Part shown: piece after piece, positions 6,308 to 12,742 of the stretch | Position numbering within the stretch: position 1 is the first letter of the stretch | Layout of the letters: every line of letters starts with the position of its first letter | Assembly (NCBI GenBank): GCA_013140485.1 | Contig: JABFSS010000012.1 | Coordinates: 1 to 14,497 of the forward strand | DNA: 14,497 nt | Direction: 5' to 3' | Source of the DNA: Candidatus Peribacteraceae bacterium | Lineage (GTDB): Bacteria; Patescibacteriota; Gracilibacteria; Peribacterales; Peribacteraceae | The notes under the pieces: model-generated | Databases searched by the model: none | Told to the model about the DNA's origin: nothing | What the model saw: the letters and a program-made list of their open reading frames with translations, nothing else | Made by a program: the position numbers and the translations under genes

Positions 6308-6334
6308 CAGCCCTTCGCGGGGCTGGCTTGTTTT
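6308..6334 (+). terminator. Rho-independent-like terminator, plus strand
   Basis: CAGCCC (6308-6313) pairs with GGGCTG (6320-6325) around TTCGCG, followed by GCTTGTTTT (6326-6334). The geometry is that of an intrinsic terminator with an interrupted T tract. It is the more likely end point for the 5609 transcript. Confidence 0.6.
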
Positions 6335-6335
6335 G

Positions 6336-6365
6336 AAAATCAAAAACCCCGCCACCGGGCGGGGT
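6336..6365 (-). terminator. Rho-independent terminator of the Cys-rich gene (minus strand)
   Basis: On the minus strand ACCCCGCC (6365-6358) pairs with GGCGGGGT (6353-6346) around CGGT, followed at once by TTTTGATTTTC. An eight-pair GC-rich stem with a T tract, starting 18 bases after the stop codon, is a textbook intrinsic terminator. Confidence 0.85.
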
Positions 6366-6383
6366 CTAAACAGTCCAATCTAC

Positions 6384-7538
6384 TCACTCCGTCTGGCACA
6401 TCTCGTCACATCCGTCTCCGCCGGTGATATTGCCGTCGTCGCACGTTTCGGGCGCCTGCACGACGAGGTCGCCGCAAAATCCCATCGGGGGTGGCGGTGG
6501 CGCCGAAGAGCTGGAGGACGAAGAACTGACCGTGCAGTCCATGGGACAGGTGATCTCCGTCTCGCCTGCATCGCAGATCAGGTTGCCGCAATAATTCTGA
6601 TACCCGCAGTCCGTGTCGCAACTCGTCGCATCCTCTCCATGCATCATGTCGCACATGCCGTCGCCGCAGTACGGGTCGACGCCCGTGACGTACATGCATG
6701 TGGAAGAACAGAGGGTACGCGTTGTGCCATTGTTATTTCCAGCATCGCACTGTTCCACTCCCTCAATCATCCCATCACCGCAGACAGAAGCAGGTATGTT
6801 GCCGCAGTCCTCCGGGCAAGTGTCGAGGCCGGTCAGCATTTCTTCCGGCTGACAGATAGCATCGCCACAGGCCATCCGCAGATTAATCCGCTTTTCGCAG
6901 ACCGGGACATGCCCCGCGTTCTGCCATAGCAGTGCCTTCTGCAACGGCGTTGTTAGCCGTTCATCTGCAAAGATCAACGTTGCTGCCAAAGCGTAGAGAG
7001 AGCCCCAAGTTATGGAATTTCCTTTTTGCTCAAGATTAGCAGACCAGTAGACTCTGTTTCTCTCCGGTACCTGATGCTCCGAGAAACTGACGATCTTTCT
7101 GTCGGGGTGCAGGTTCTCCGTCCCTTGGCGGTTCGCCACGCCGATGGAACGGTATATGGGATTGCCGAATGTATATTCCATGGCGGTGAAATCGTATTCC
7201 GTGACGGGAACTTCATTGCCGATGATTCTCCACGAATTCGCAGGAACATCCCCCTGGGTGGGACAGTGATTCTGCCTGTAGGTATGTGTCCTGCCGTTGC
7301 CGACCATTTTTCCGTTTCCAACGACGACGTCGCCCGCGGGCTGTCCGGCCGCCTGTTTTGCAAACTGAGTGCGTGCGGGAACTTCGAACTGCCCATTCGC
7401 CACAACGCCGTTCTGATTACCATTCGCGGGAGAAACAGCCGGCGGATCGAAGAACTCTGCAAAGGCGATTGCAGCCGGGAGAACGACGGCAATGCCGATG
7501 CTCAAACTCATTGCCGTGAGCTTCATGGATCGACGCAT
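6384..7538 (-). CDS. Secreted Cys-rich CGDG-repeat protein with Ser-run linker
   Basis: A 384-residue exported protein. A signal peptide covers about residues 1-27 (hydrophobic 9-26, AIAFA before E28). Residues 30-215 form a domain I do not recognise, with few Cys. From C224 onward come Cys-rich units: CGDAICQPEE with CPEDC, CGDGMIEGVEQCDAGNNN, CGDGMCDMMHGED with CDTDC, and CGNLICDAGETEITCPMDC. Then a run of eight Ser plus PPPPP (338-351) links to a final DUF4215-type unit, CGDLVV...ETCDDGN...GDGCDEMCQTE. The CGDGxC...ExxxxCxxDC units differ from the longer units of the 2134 protein, but the last unit matches them. No C-terminal membrane anchor is present, unlike the 2134 protein, so it is probably released or held non-covalently. 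ATG 7538 is used; the in-frame ATG at 7526 is a plausible alternative. Role unknown. Confidence 0.8.
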   Translation of the reverse strand: MRRSMKLTAMSLSIGIAVVLPAAIAFAEFFDPPAVSPANGNQNGVVANGQFEVPARTQFAKQAAGQPAGDVVVGNGKMVGNGRTHTYRQNHCPTQGDVPANSWRIIGNEVPVTEYDFTAMEYTFGNPIYRSIGVANRQGTENLHPDRKIVSFSEHQVPERNRVYWSANLEQKGNSITWGSLYALAATLIFADERLTTPLQKALLWQNAGHVPVCEKRINLRMACGDAICQPEEMLTGLDTCPEDCGNIPASVCGDGMIEGVEQCDAGNNNGTTRTLCSSTCMYVTGVDPYCGDGMCDMMHGEDATSCDTDCGYQNYCGNLICDAGETEITCPMDCTVSSSSSSSSAPPPPPMGFCGDLVVQAPETCDDGNITGGDGCDEMCQTE

Positions 7539-7604
7539 AAAAATAAGGGGAGGGGAAGACGTCCGTCATCTTAGAGATTTCCACCAATCAACGGCAATGC
7601 GATT

Positions 7605-7856
7605 TTATTTCAGCGGGGCTTCTTTGTCCGGAGGAAGTCCGTAGTTCCAGAGAACATCCCACACCGCCTCGCGGCATTGCTGCGGGAATTTCTGAAGCAA
7701 CCAACGGCCCAAATCACTAAGTCCGTCGTCTGGCCTTTCCCCCCCTTTATGATTTATATGTTTTTTTTCTGACGGATTCCATTCTTTGTCTGTCCTGTTC
7801 AGAACACTCAGAGGTGCCTGCTGTTCACTGCCGATACGACGGTCCCATCTGCCCAT
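7605..7856 (-). CDS. Small hypothetical protein (83 residues)
   Basis: An 83-codon frame downstream of glycyl-tRNA synthetase (46 bases after its stop) and upstream of the Cys-rich gene. I do not recognise a family. The N-terminal half is polar (GSEQQAPL, NRTDKEWNPSEKK). The C-terminal half (LSDLGRWLLQKFPQQCREAVWDVLWNYGLPP) looks like two amphipathic Trp-rich helices. There is no signal peptide or long membrane helix. Support for it being real: a TATTTT -10 ends exactly 6 bases before its ATG, the spacing seen at three other genes, and the C-terminal half has protein-like composition. Against: a run of eight A in the coding strand (7761-7768) and locally AT-rich sequence could mark a decaying or chance frame. 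Alternative: a remnant of a longer gene. Confidence 0.5.
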   Translation of the reverse strand: MGRWDRRIGSEQQAPLSVLNRTDKEWNPSEKKHINHKGGERPDDGLSDLGRWLLQKFPQQCREAVWDVLWNYGLPPDKEAPLK

Positions 7857-7862
7857 GACGCA

Positions 7863-7868
7863 AAAATA
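7863..7868 (-). promoter_or_regulatory. -10 box TATTTT, leaderless start of the small gene
   Basis: The minus strand reads TATTTT with exactly 6 bases to ATG 7856, placing the predicted transcription start on the start codon. No SD is present. Confidence 0.4.
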
Positions 7869-7902
7869 GACCTCAGCAGAAAGAAAGCAATTCCCATCGG
7901 GG

Positions 7903-9312
7903 TCATGATGCCTTTTTCAGCTTCTCCATGAGCAAAGAAAGCGGTACCCGCTCCTGCTTCAACGTATCCCGGTCTCTGATCGTGACGGTATCTCTTTCCC
8001 CCTGCGCCGCGTCCTCGCCGATCGTGCCGAAGTCCACGGTGATGCACTTGGGCGTGCCGATTTCGTCCTGGCGGCGGTAGCGTTTGCCGATGGAACCGGT
8101 CACATCGAAGTCGGCGCGGAGGTTGGTTTCGTGAATAATTTTATTGTACAGTTCTTGTGCCTTTGCAATGAGGTTTTCTTTCTTGCTGAGCGGGAGAATG
8201 GCGACCTGGACAGGGGCGATGCGGGGGTGCAAATGGAGCACCGTACGCGTGTCATCTCCTTCCAGCTTCTGTTCCTCGTAGGCTTCCAGCAGCGTCATCA
8301 AGGTCAGGCGCGAAAGACCGAACGTCGGTTCGATCACGTGCGGGATGAATTTGATCTTGGCGTCGTCGGGATCGGTGTACTGCAGGTCTTCGCCGGACTT
8401 CTCCATGTGATTCTTCAGGTCGAAATCGGTGCGGTACGCGAGGCCGAACATTTCCTTCCAACCGAAGGGCGTGTGGTACTCCACGTCGGTGCTCTTTTTG
8501 GAGTAGTGCGCGAGTTCATCCTGCGAGTGATCGCGCGTGCGGATGCGGTCGGCGGAGAATCCCATTTCCTTGACCCATGCCAGTTGTTCGTCCAGCCAGT
8601 ATTTGAAAACGGTTTCCCATTCCTCGGCGCGCACGAAATATTCAAATTCCATCAAATCGAATTCGAGTGTGCGGAACGTGAAGTTGCCGGGCGTGATTTC
8701 GTTGCGGAAGGCTTTGCCGACGGAGGCAATGCCGAAGGGGAGCCGCTTGCGCGTGGTGCCCAGGACGTTTTTGAAGTTCACGAACATTGCCTGGGCGATT
8801 TCGCCGCGCAAGTAAATGGCTTCGCTCTGATCCGAGAGAATCGCGCCCATGTGTGTCTGGAAGAGGAGATTGAATTTTCGCGCATCCGTCAGCTGCGTTT
8901 TGTCGCCGCAGGAGGGACACGCGATCTGCTTCTCTCGAATGACGGCGGTGAGCTCCGCTGGCGTCTTGCCTTCCACCGCGATGTCCGGATATGCGTTCTC
9001 AATCAAGTGGTCGGCGCGGTGGCGGGCTTTGCATTTTTTGCAGTCGACCATCGCGTCGTTGAAATTCGCGACGTGTCCGCTCGCTTCCCAGACTTTCGGG
9101 TTCATCATGATCGCGGCGTCGAGCCCCACCATGTCCCGGCGCTGCCGGACGAAGCGGTCCCACCACCAGTCGCGGATCGCGTTCTTCATGTCCGTTCCGA
9201 GCGGACCGTAGTCCCAGCTGTTGGCGAGGCCTCCGTAGATGTCGGAGCCGGGAAAGATGAAGCCGCGTCGCTTGCAGAGGGAGACGACGGAGTCGAGTGA
9301 GCTTGCTGGCAT
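7903..9312 (-). CDS. glyS: Glycyl-tRNA synthetase, alpha2 (single-chain) type
   Basis: A 469-residue class II aminoacyl-tRNA synthetase charging tRNA-Gly. The N-terminal GFIFPGSDIYGG and ANSWDYGPLG (about 17-38) are hallmarks of the homodimeric type. Motif 1 is in PKVWEASGHV, motif 2 is FRNEITPGNFTFRTLEF, and motif 3 is EPTFGLSRLTLMTLLEAY. Two Cys pairs (CKKC and CPSC) flank the insertion and probably bind zinc. The C-terminal anticodon-binding domain begins at RIAPVQVAILPLSKKE. The start is placed at ATG 9312 (MPASSLDSVV): the frame continues 37 codons upstream to 9423, but that part is repeat-encoded and hydrophobic, and would lie upstream of the -10 at 9320-9325. No partner alpha or beta subunit is needed. 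It is divergent from the PrsW-like gene. The symbol is often written glyQS or glyS for this type. Confidence 0.96.
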   Translation of the reverse strand: MPASSLDSVVSLCKRRGFIFPGSDIYGGLANSWDYGPLGTDMKNAIRDWWWDRFVRQRRDMVGLDAAIMMNPKVWEASGHVANFNDAMVDCKKCKARHRADHLIENAYPDIAVEGKTPAELTAVIREKQIACPSCGDKTQLTDARKFNLLFQTHMGAILSDQSEAIYLRGEIAQAMFVNFKNVLGTTRKRLPFGIASVGKAFRNEITPGNFTFRTLEFDLMEFEYFVRAEEWETVFKYWLDEQLAWVKEMGFSADRIRTRDHSQDELAHYSKKSTDVEYHTPFGWKEMFGLAYRTDFDLKNHMEKSGEDLQYTDPDDAKIKFIPHVIEPTFGLSRLTLMTLLEAYEEQKLEGDDTRTVLHLHPRIAPVQVAILPLSKKENLIAKAQELYNKIIHETNLRADFDVTGSIGKRYRRQDEIGTPKCITVDFGTIGEDAAQGERDTVTIRDRDTLKQERVPLSLLMEKLKKAS

Positions 9313-9319
9313 CGGAGGA

Positions 9320-9328
9320 ACTGTAGCA
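9320..9328 (-). promoter_or_regulatory. Extended -10 TGCTACAGT, leaderless start of glyS
   Basis: The minus strand reads TGC-TACAGT, ending 7 bases before ATG 9312. The predicted transcription start is at or one base before the start codon, which excludes the longer N-terminal frame. No SD is present. Confidence 0.6.
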
Positions 9329-9332
9329 AAGC

Positions 9333-9404
9333 AAACGAGGGAAACGAAGCAAACGGAGAAAACGAGGATCGTCGTTTGCCTCGATTTCTTTGTTTCCCTC
9401 GTTT
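9333..9404. repeat. 13-bp perfect inverted repeat in the divergent glyS/PrsW spacer
   Basis: AAACGAGGGAAAC (9333-9345) is the exact complement of GTTTCCCTCGTTT (9392-9404), with 46 bases between. The interior holds more AAACG/CGAGG units and their complements (for example CGAGG 9363-9367 and CCTCG 9379-9383). It lies between the two divergent -10 elements and covers both -35 zones or their edges, so it may be an operator or simply a low-complexity intergenic repeat. Confidence 0.6.
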
Positions 9405-9427
9405 TCCTTCTCCTGAAGCCCAAAACC

Positions 9428-9436
9428 TGCTATACT
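9428..9436 (+). promoter_or_regulatory. Extended -10 TGCTATACT, leaderless start of the PrsW-like gene
   Basis: TGC-TATACT ends exactly 6 bases before ATG 9443, so the transcript would begin at the start codon. The same nine bases occur at 2114-2122. This decides the start codon against a frame that opens 68 codons earlier. Confidence 0.65.
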
Positions 9437-9442
9437 GTCCTG

Positions 9443-10798
9443 ATGTCCCCGAGCCTTCTCTCCCTCGAAATTTCCCTGCCGAAAACAGCCGTTGTGCTCG
9501 GCGCGGTCGCGGTGCTCGCGTGCCTCGATCTCGTCGCGCGCATCCGACACCGGCAGGCGCGGTACGCGCTCGGCGTCACGCTCGGCACGATTCTCTCGTT
9601 CGGCCTCATTCATGTGGCCGCGGCGATCATGCAATCGGACGCTCCCAAACAAGGGCAGGCCATCGCGCTGGGCGTCTTTCTGGTGATTGTCGCATGGAGA
9701 CTTCTCTTCGGCGATTGGGACGCAAAGACGAAGGCGACGGTGCTCGGAACATTCGTGTTCTGGATTTTCTTCCACGTGCTCGTGGTCAAATCTCCCGAGG
9801 ACCGCACGGCGCATCTGATCGCCATCGGCACCGCTGCGATTCCGGCAGTCATCTGGTGCACGCTCTTCCTGCCATACCACCGCGAGCGCCTGAGCGTCGT
9901 CTTCTGCATGGTGTTCGCGGGCATGCTCTCCACGATTCCAATTCTCTTCTACGACGCGCTCGTGCGCGGCGGAGCGGAGCTCAATTTCTTCCTTTTCCGC
10001 ATCGTTCCGCAGAGCTTCAGTTCGAGCGCGCATGTCTTCGTGACGAGCTATACGACCGGCATTTCGCCGCTGCAAACCTCGATCATCAGCATGTTCGTGT
10101 CGTTCCTGTTCGTCGGGATCATCGAAGAGACGAGCAAGCTGTGGGTGCTCTGGCGCGCCGGACGCCGCTACGTCACCAGCATCGACGACGTGATGCAGAT
10201 GGCCGTGCTCGTCGCGATCGGTTTCGCGTTCGCCGAGAACGTCACCAACTCCGGTTACTTCCTCAACTTCGTGCGCGAGTTCCTGCTCACGCCCGGCAAG
10301 CAGGACTGGGGCGCGTTCCTCGGCAACGTCGCGGGCCGCTCGATTCTCACGAGCATGGTGCACATCGTTTCGACCGGCATCATGGGCTACTACGTCGGAC
10401 TCGCGCTCTTCGCGGGACCGATGCTGCAGGAGAAGCAGTCGCGCGGCATTCGGTACCGCATGCTCGAATGGTGTCACGACATTCTCGGCATTCCGAAGCG
10501 CGACCTCTACCGCCGCTTCAAAATCATCACGGGGTTCAGCATCGCGGTTTTCCTCCATGCGCTGAGCAACTTCCTCGTCTCGCTCCCCGAAGCCCTGCCG
10601 GGCAACCCACGCACCGTCGGCGATCTCCTGCATTCGGGATCCGGCTCGCCGCTCAACTTCGTCGCCCTGCTGCTCTTACCCACGCTCATCTACGTCGTCG
10701 GGGGCTTCACGCTCCTCACGGCGCTCTTCCAGAAGAAGGAAAATATGAAGGAGAGAGGGCACCTGATCGAACAAGAAGTAATTGCTGCTGAGGCGTGA
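9443..10798 (+). CDS. PrsW-family intramembrane protease-like protein
   Basis: A 451-residue polytopic membrane protein with about nine to ten hydrophobic helices. It carries the PrsW signature set: EETSK (228-232, the EExxK motif), GFAFAEN (260-266), MVHIVSTGIMG (306-315, His307) and LHALSNF (371-377, His372 and Asn376). In the family these residues lie in or near the membrane and cleave anti-sigma factors or other membrane proteins; in Bacillus PrsW cleaves the anti-sigma factor RsiW. The substrate here is unknown and no anti-sigma gene is visible. The family core is about 200-300 residues; the extra N-terminal 200 residues hold additional membrane helices, and the C-terminal 75 residues end in a charged tail. 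The start ATG 9443 rests on the leaderless promoter at 9428-9436; upstream codons are repeat-derived. The S41 protease follows 163 bases downstream under its own promoter. Confidence 0.85.
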   Translation: MSPSLLSLEISLPKTAVVLGAVAVLACLDLVARIRHRQARYALGVTLGTILSFGLIHVAAAIMQSDAPKQGQAIALGVFLVIVAWRLLFGDWDAKTKATVLGTFVFWIFFHVLVVKSPEDRTAHLIAIGTAAIPAVIWCTLFLPYHRERLSVVFCMVFAGMLSTIPILFYDALVRGGAELNFFLFRIVPQSFSSSAHVFVTSYTTGISPLQTSIISMFVSFLFVGIIEETSKLWVLWRAGRRYVTSIDDVMQMAVLVAIGFAFAENVTNSGYFLNFVREFLLTPGKQDWGAFLGNVAGRSILTSMVHIVSTGIMGYYVGLALFAGPMLQEKQSRGIRYRMLEWCHDILGIPKRDLYRRFKIITGFSIAVFLHALSNFLVSLPEALPGNPRTVGDLLHSGSGSPLNFVALLLLPTLIYVVGGFTLLTALFQKKENMKERGHLIEQEVIAAEA

Positions 10799-10811
10799 AA
10801 AATCCTGCGCT

Positions 10812-10908
10812 CTAAAACCTAAATCCAAAGCAAGGCCAAAACCCCTAATATTCAAGTCCTTAAGATTCGGACTTAGGATTTGCTTAGGATTTTGGATTTG
10901 TGTTTTAG
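10812..10908. repeat. Imperfect inverted repeat between the PrsW-like and S41 genes
   Basis: CTAAAACCTAAATCC (10812-10826) and GGATTTGTGTTTTAG (10894-10908) match as inverted copies in 13 of 15 positions. Inside them AAGTCC/GGACTT (10854-10859 and 10869-10874) forms a smaller hairpin. The spacer thus folds like that at 1618-1690 and shares its motif. It may end the PrsW-like transcript. Confidence 0.5.
10873..10894 (+). repeat. 22-bp dispersed repeat, copy 2
   Basis: Identical over 22 bases to 1655-1676 and in the same orientation. It too lies in a spacer with inverted partners, here downstream of the PrsW-like gene and 68 bases before the next ATG. Confidence 0.75.
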
Positions 10909-10946
10909 GATTTTCCGAAAGAAAAGTGTTGCCTTCCCTCCAAGCC

Positions 10947-10955
10947 TGTTAAAGT
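10947..10955 (+). promoter_or_regulatory. Extended -10 TGTTAAAGT, leaderless start of the S41 gene
   Basis: TGT-TAAAGT ends exactly 6 bases before ATG 10962. A possible -35 TTGCCT (10929-10934) is close at 15 bp. No SD precedes the ATG. Confidence 0.55.
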
Positions 10956-10961
10956 GTCTCC

Positions 10962-12626
10962 ATGTCAAAATCCTTCTCTCGTCTCTCCGCTCGCGTCTTC
11001 AGCGTGAGCATTATTTTCTTCTTGGTTCTGCCCTCCACTGCAGGAGCCGCAGCAATCAGCACGCTCCTCAACGCCCGCGACACGCAGACAGTGACGCGAG
11101 CAGATTTCATCCGCGCGGCAGTCAAAGCCGCCGATATCCCGCTTCCGCAAGAGAGCGCCGTTCCCTATAACAACGTACCCGAGGCGTTCTTGCCGTACGT
11201 GCGCGCGGCGCACGCGCGGGGTGCGCTCAAAATATTCGAGAAGGAAGGCCGTGGCATGCGCTTTACGCAAGGCATCCGACGCGGCGAGGCCGTCGATATT
11301 CTTAGTCATCTCCTTCAAGTTGTGCAGTCGGGCTCCTCCGATCCGGCCGCGAAGAAGTTCACCGACGCCGTGACCGCTGCCGACCGCCAACTCGTCTCAC
11401 TGGCGCTCGAGCGCAATTGGCTCAAACCTCTTTCGGACACGGTCTTCGGTCTCAAGCGTCCTTTGCGCGGCAAAGAAGGAACCCTCCTCCTCACTCGGGC
11501 ATTCCAAATACAAACCGAGTCGGCGCCGACCGAAACACTGTCTGCTCCGATCATCCGGGTCAAACTGCAGTCGATCAACACCGAGTCTGCGCCCAAGGGC
11601 GACATGCTGCAGAACATCTGGAACGTCCTGCGCCGCAGCTACTTGTACCGCGACCGCCTGAGCGTCGACAAGGCGGGCGACAAGGCGATTCAGGGCCTCG
11701 TCGATTCGCTCGGTGATCCGTACACCACGTACATGCCGAAGGAGAAGAACGAAGATTTCAAATTGCAGATGAAAGGCGAAGTCGAAGGCATCGGCGCGAC
11801 GGTCGAGATGACCGGCGGCGTCCTGCGCATCGTCTCGCCGCTGAGGAGTTCTCCCGCGGAGAAGGCCGGGTTGAAGCCGAAGGACGAAATTCTCTCGGTG
11901 AACGGCGAAACCTTGCGCGGTCTCACGCTCGATGAAGCGGTGCGCAAAGTCCGCGGCCCCAAAGGATCGGCCGCCCTGCTCAAGGTCCGCCGCGACGGCA
12001 ATGAATTCGAGGTCTCGGTGACTCGGGAGAAAGTCGTGATTCCCGAAGTCGAGATCACGGAAGACCGCAATGTCAGTGTCGTCAGAATCGTGCAGTTCTG
12101 GGACACCACCGACAAGAAGTTCAGCCAGGCCATGGCCGAAGTGCAGACCAAGAACCCCCGTGGGATCAACCTCGACTTGCGCAATAACCCCGGTGGCCTG
12201 CTGCACGCTGCGGGAGTCGTGGTCGGGACGTTCCTGCCGAAGAGCAGCCCTTTCGTTTCGATCATGGAGAGTGACGTCACCCGCACCGAAATCACCGATG
12301 ACGAACCGACCGTCAGCTTCTCCGTCCCGATGATCGTGCTCGTCAACAAGGGCTCGGCCAGCGCGTCCGAAATCGTCGCGGGAGCGTTGCAAGATTCCAA
12401 GCGCGCCAAGATCGTCGGCGAGACCACCTATGGAAAGGGGACGGTGCAGCAGGTGATGCAGTTCACCGACGGCTCCAGCCTCAAGTACACCGTCGCCGAA
12501 TGGCGCACCCCGCTCGGTCATAAGATCGACAAGATCGGCGTGGTTCCGGACGTCGTCGTCTCGAATGAAGGAGCGCCCGTTGGAAGGGATTTGCAGATGG
12601 AGAAGGCGATGGAGTTGCTGCGATGA
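10962..12626 (+). CDS. S41-family C-terminal processing protease (CtpA-like) with SLH-like N-terminus
   Basis: A 554-residue exported serine protease. A signal peptide lies at 1-29 (hydrophobic 13-26, AGA end). Residues 40-185 resemble S-layer-homology modules (TRADFIRAAVKAADI, then FLPYVRAAHARGALKIF, then RRGEAVDILSHLLQV), which could hold it at the cell surface. The tail-specific protease core follows: a helical segment (215-265, with GDPYTTYMPKE), a PDZ domain (about 268-355) and the S41 catalytic domain (about 360-535). The catalytic Ser is S467 within VNKGSASASE and the Lys is K492 in TTYGKGTVQ; the 25-residue spacing equals that of E. coli Prc (S452/K477). The family trims C-termini of secreted proteins and can act in envelope signalling, which fits its place beside a PrsW-like protease, but no substrate is visible. 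Confidence 0.93.
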   Translation: MSKSFSRLSARVFSVSIIFFLVLPSTAGAAAISTLLNARDTQTVTRADFIRAAVKAADIPLPQESAVPYNNVPEAFLPYVRAAHARGALKIFEKEGRGMRFTQGIRRGEAVDILSHLLQVVQSGSSDPAAKKFTDAVTAADRQLVSLALERNWLKPLSDTVFGLKRPLRGKEGTLLLTRAFQIQTESAPTETLSAPIIRVKLQSINTESAPKGDMLQNIWNVLRRSYLYRDRLSVDKAGDKAIQGLVDSLGDPYTTYMPKEKNEDFKLQMKGEVEGIGATVEMTGGVLRIVSPLRSSPAEKAGLKPKDEILSVNGETLRGLTLDEAVRKVRGPKGSAALLKVRRDGNEFEVSVTREKVVIPEVEITEDRNVSVVRIVQFWDTTDKKFSQAMAEVQTKNPRGINLDLRNNPGGLLHAAGVVVGTFLPKSSPFVSIMESDVTRTEITDDEPTVSFSVPMIVLVNKGSASASEIVAGALQDSKRAKIVGETTYGKGTVQQVMQFTDGSSLKYTVAEWRTPLGHKIDKIGVVPDVVVSNEGAPVGRDLQMEKAMELLR

Positions 12627-12629
12627 TGC

Positions 12630-12688
12630 GCACGATTCCACGCAATCCGAAGTCGTGCGTCAGCTCAGACGCCGACGTCTGAGCTGAC
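12630..12688. repeat. Two tandem hairpins after the S41 stop; second has a 13-bp perfect stem
   Basis: GCACGA/TCGTGC (12630-12635 and 12653-12658) is followed at once by GTCAGCTCAGACG (12659-12671) and its exact complement (12676-12688) around a 4-base loop, CCGA. No T tract follows. It begins 4 bases after the S41 stop, so it may stabilise or end that transcript; a palindromic binding site upstream of the next gene is the alternative. Confidence 0.65.
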
Positions 12689-12728
12689 CGTCGAACAATA
12701 TTCTTTGGACTCCTTGAGATCCTCTCCG

Positions 12729-12734
12729 TAGAGT
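12729..12734 (+). promoter_or_regulatory. -10 box TAGAGT, near-leaderless start of the DedA gene
   Basis: TAGAGT ends 8 bases before ATG 12743, for a leader of one or two bases. The same hexamer precedes the next gene (13422-13427). No SD is present. Confidence 0.4.
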
Positions 12735-12742
12735 AATGCACA

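Noticed and set aside
7741..7770. T8 run as a plus-strand terminator
   Set aside because: No GC-rich stem precedes it and no plus-strand gene ends nearby.
8131..9300. 389-codon plus-strand frame opposite glyS, and the 544-codon minus-strand frame at 8999-10633
   Set aside because: Both are antisense shadows of GC-rich genes (glyS and the PrsW-like gene) with His/Arg/Glu-skewed composition and no recognisable domain.
9239..9442. 68-codon N-terminal extension of the PrsW-like protein
   Set aside because: It lies upstream of the leaderless -10 box, overlaps the glyS start, and is encoded by the inverted repeat.
11397..12641. 414-codon minus-strand frame opposite the S41 protease
   Set aside because: Antisense shadow; composition dominated by Asp/Arg/His/Gln and no domain, while the plus strand encodes a full S41 enzyme.
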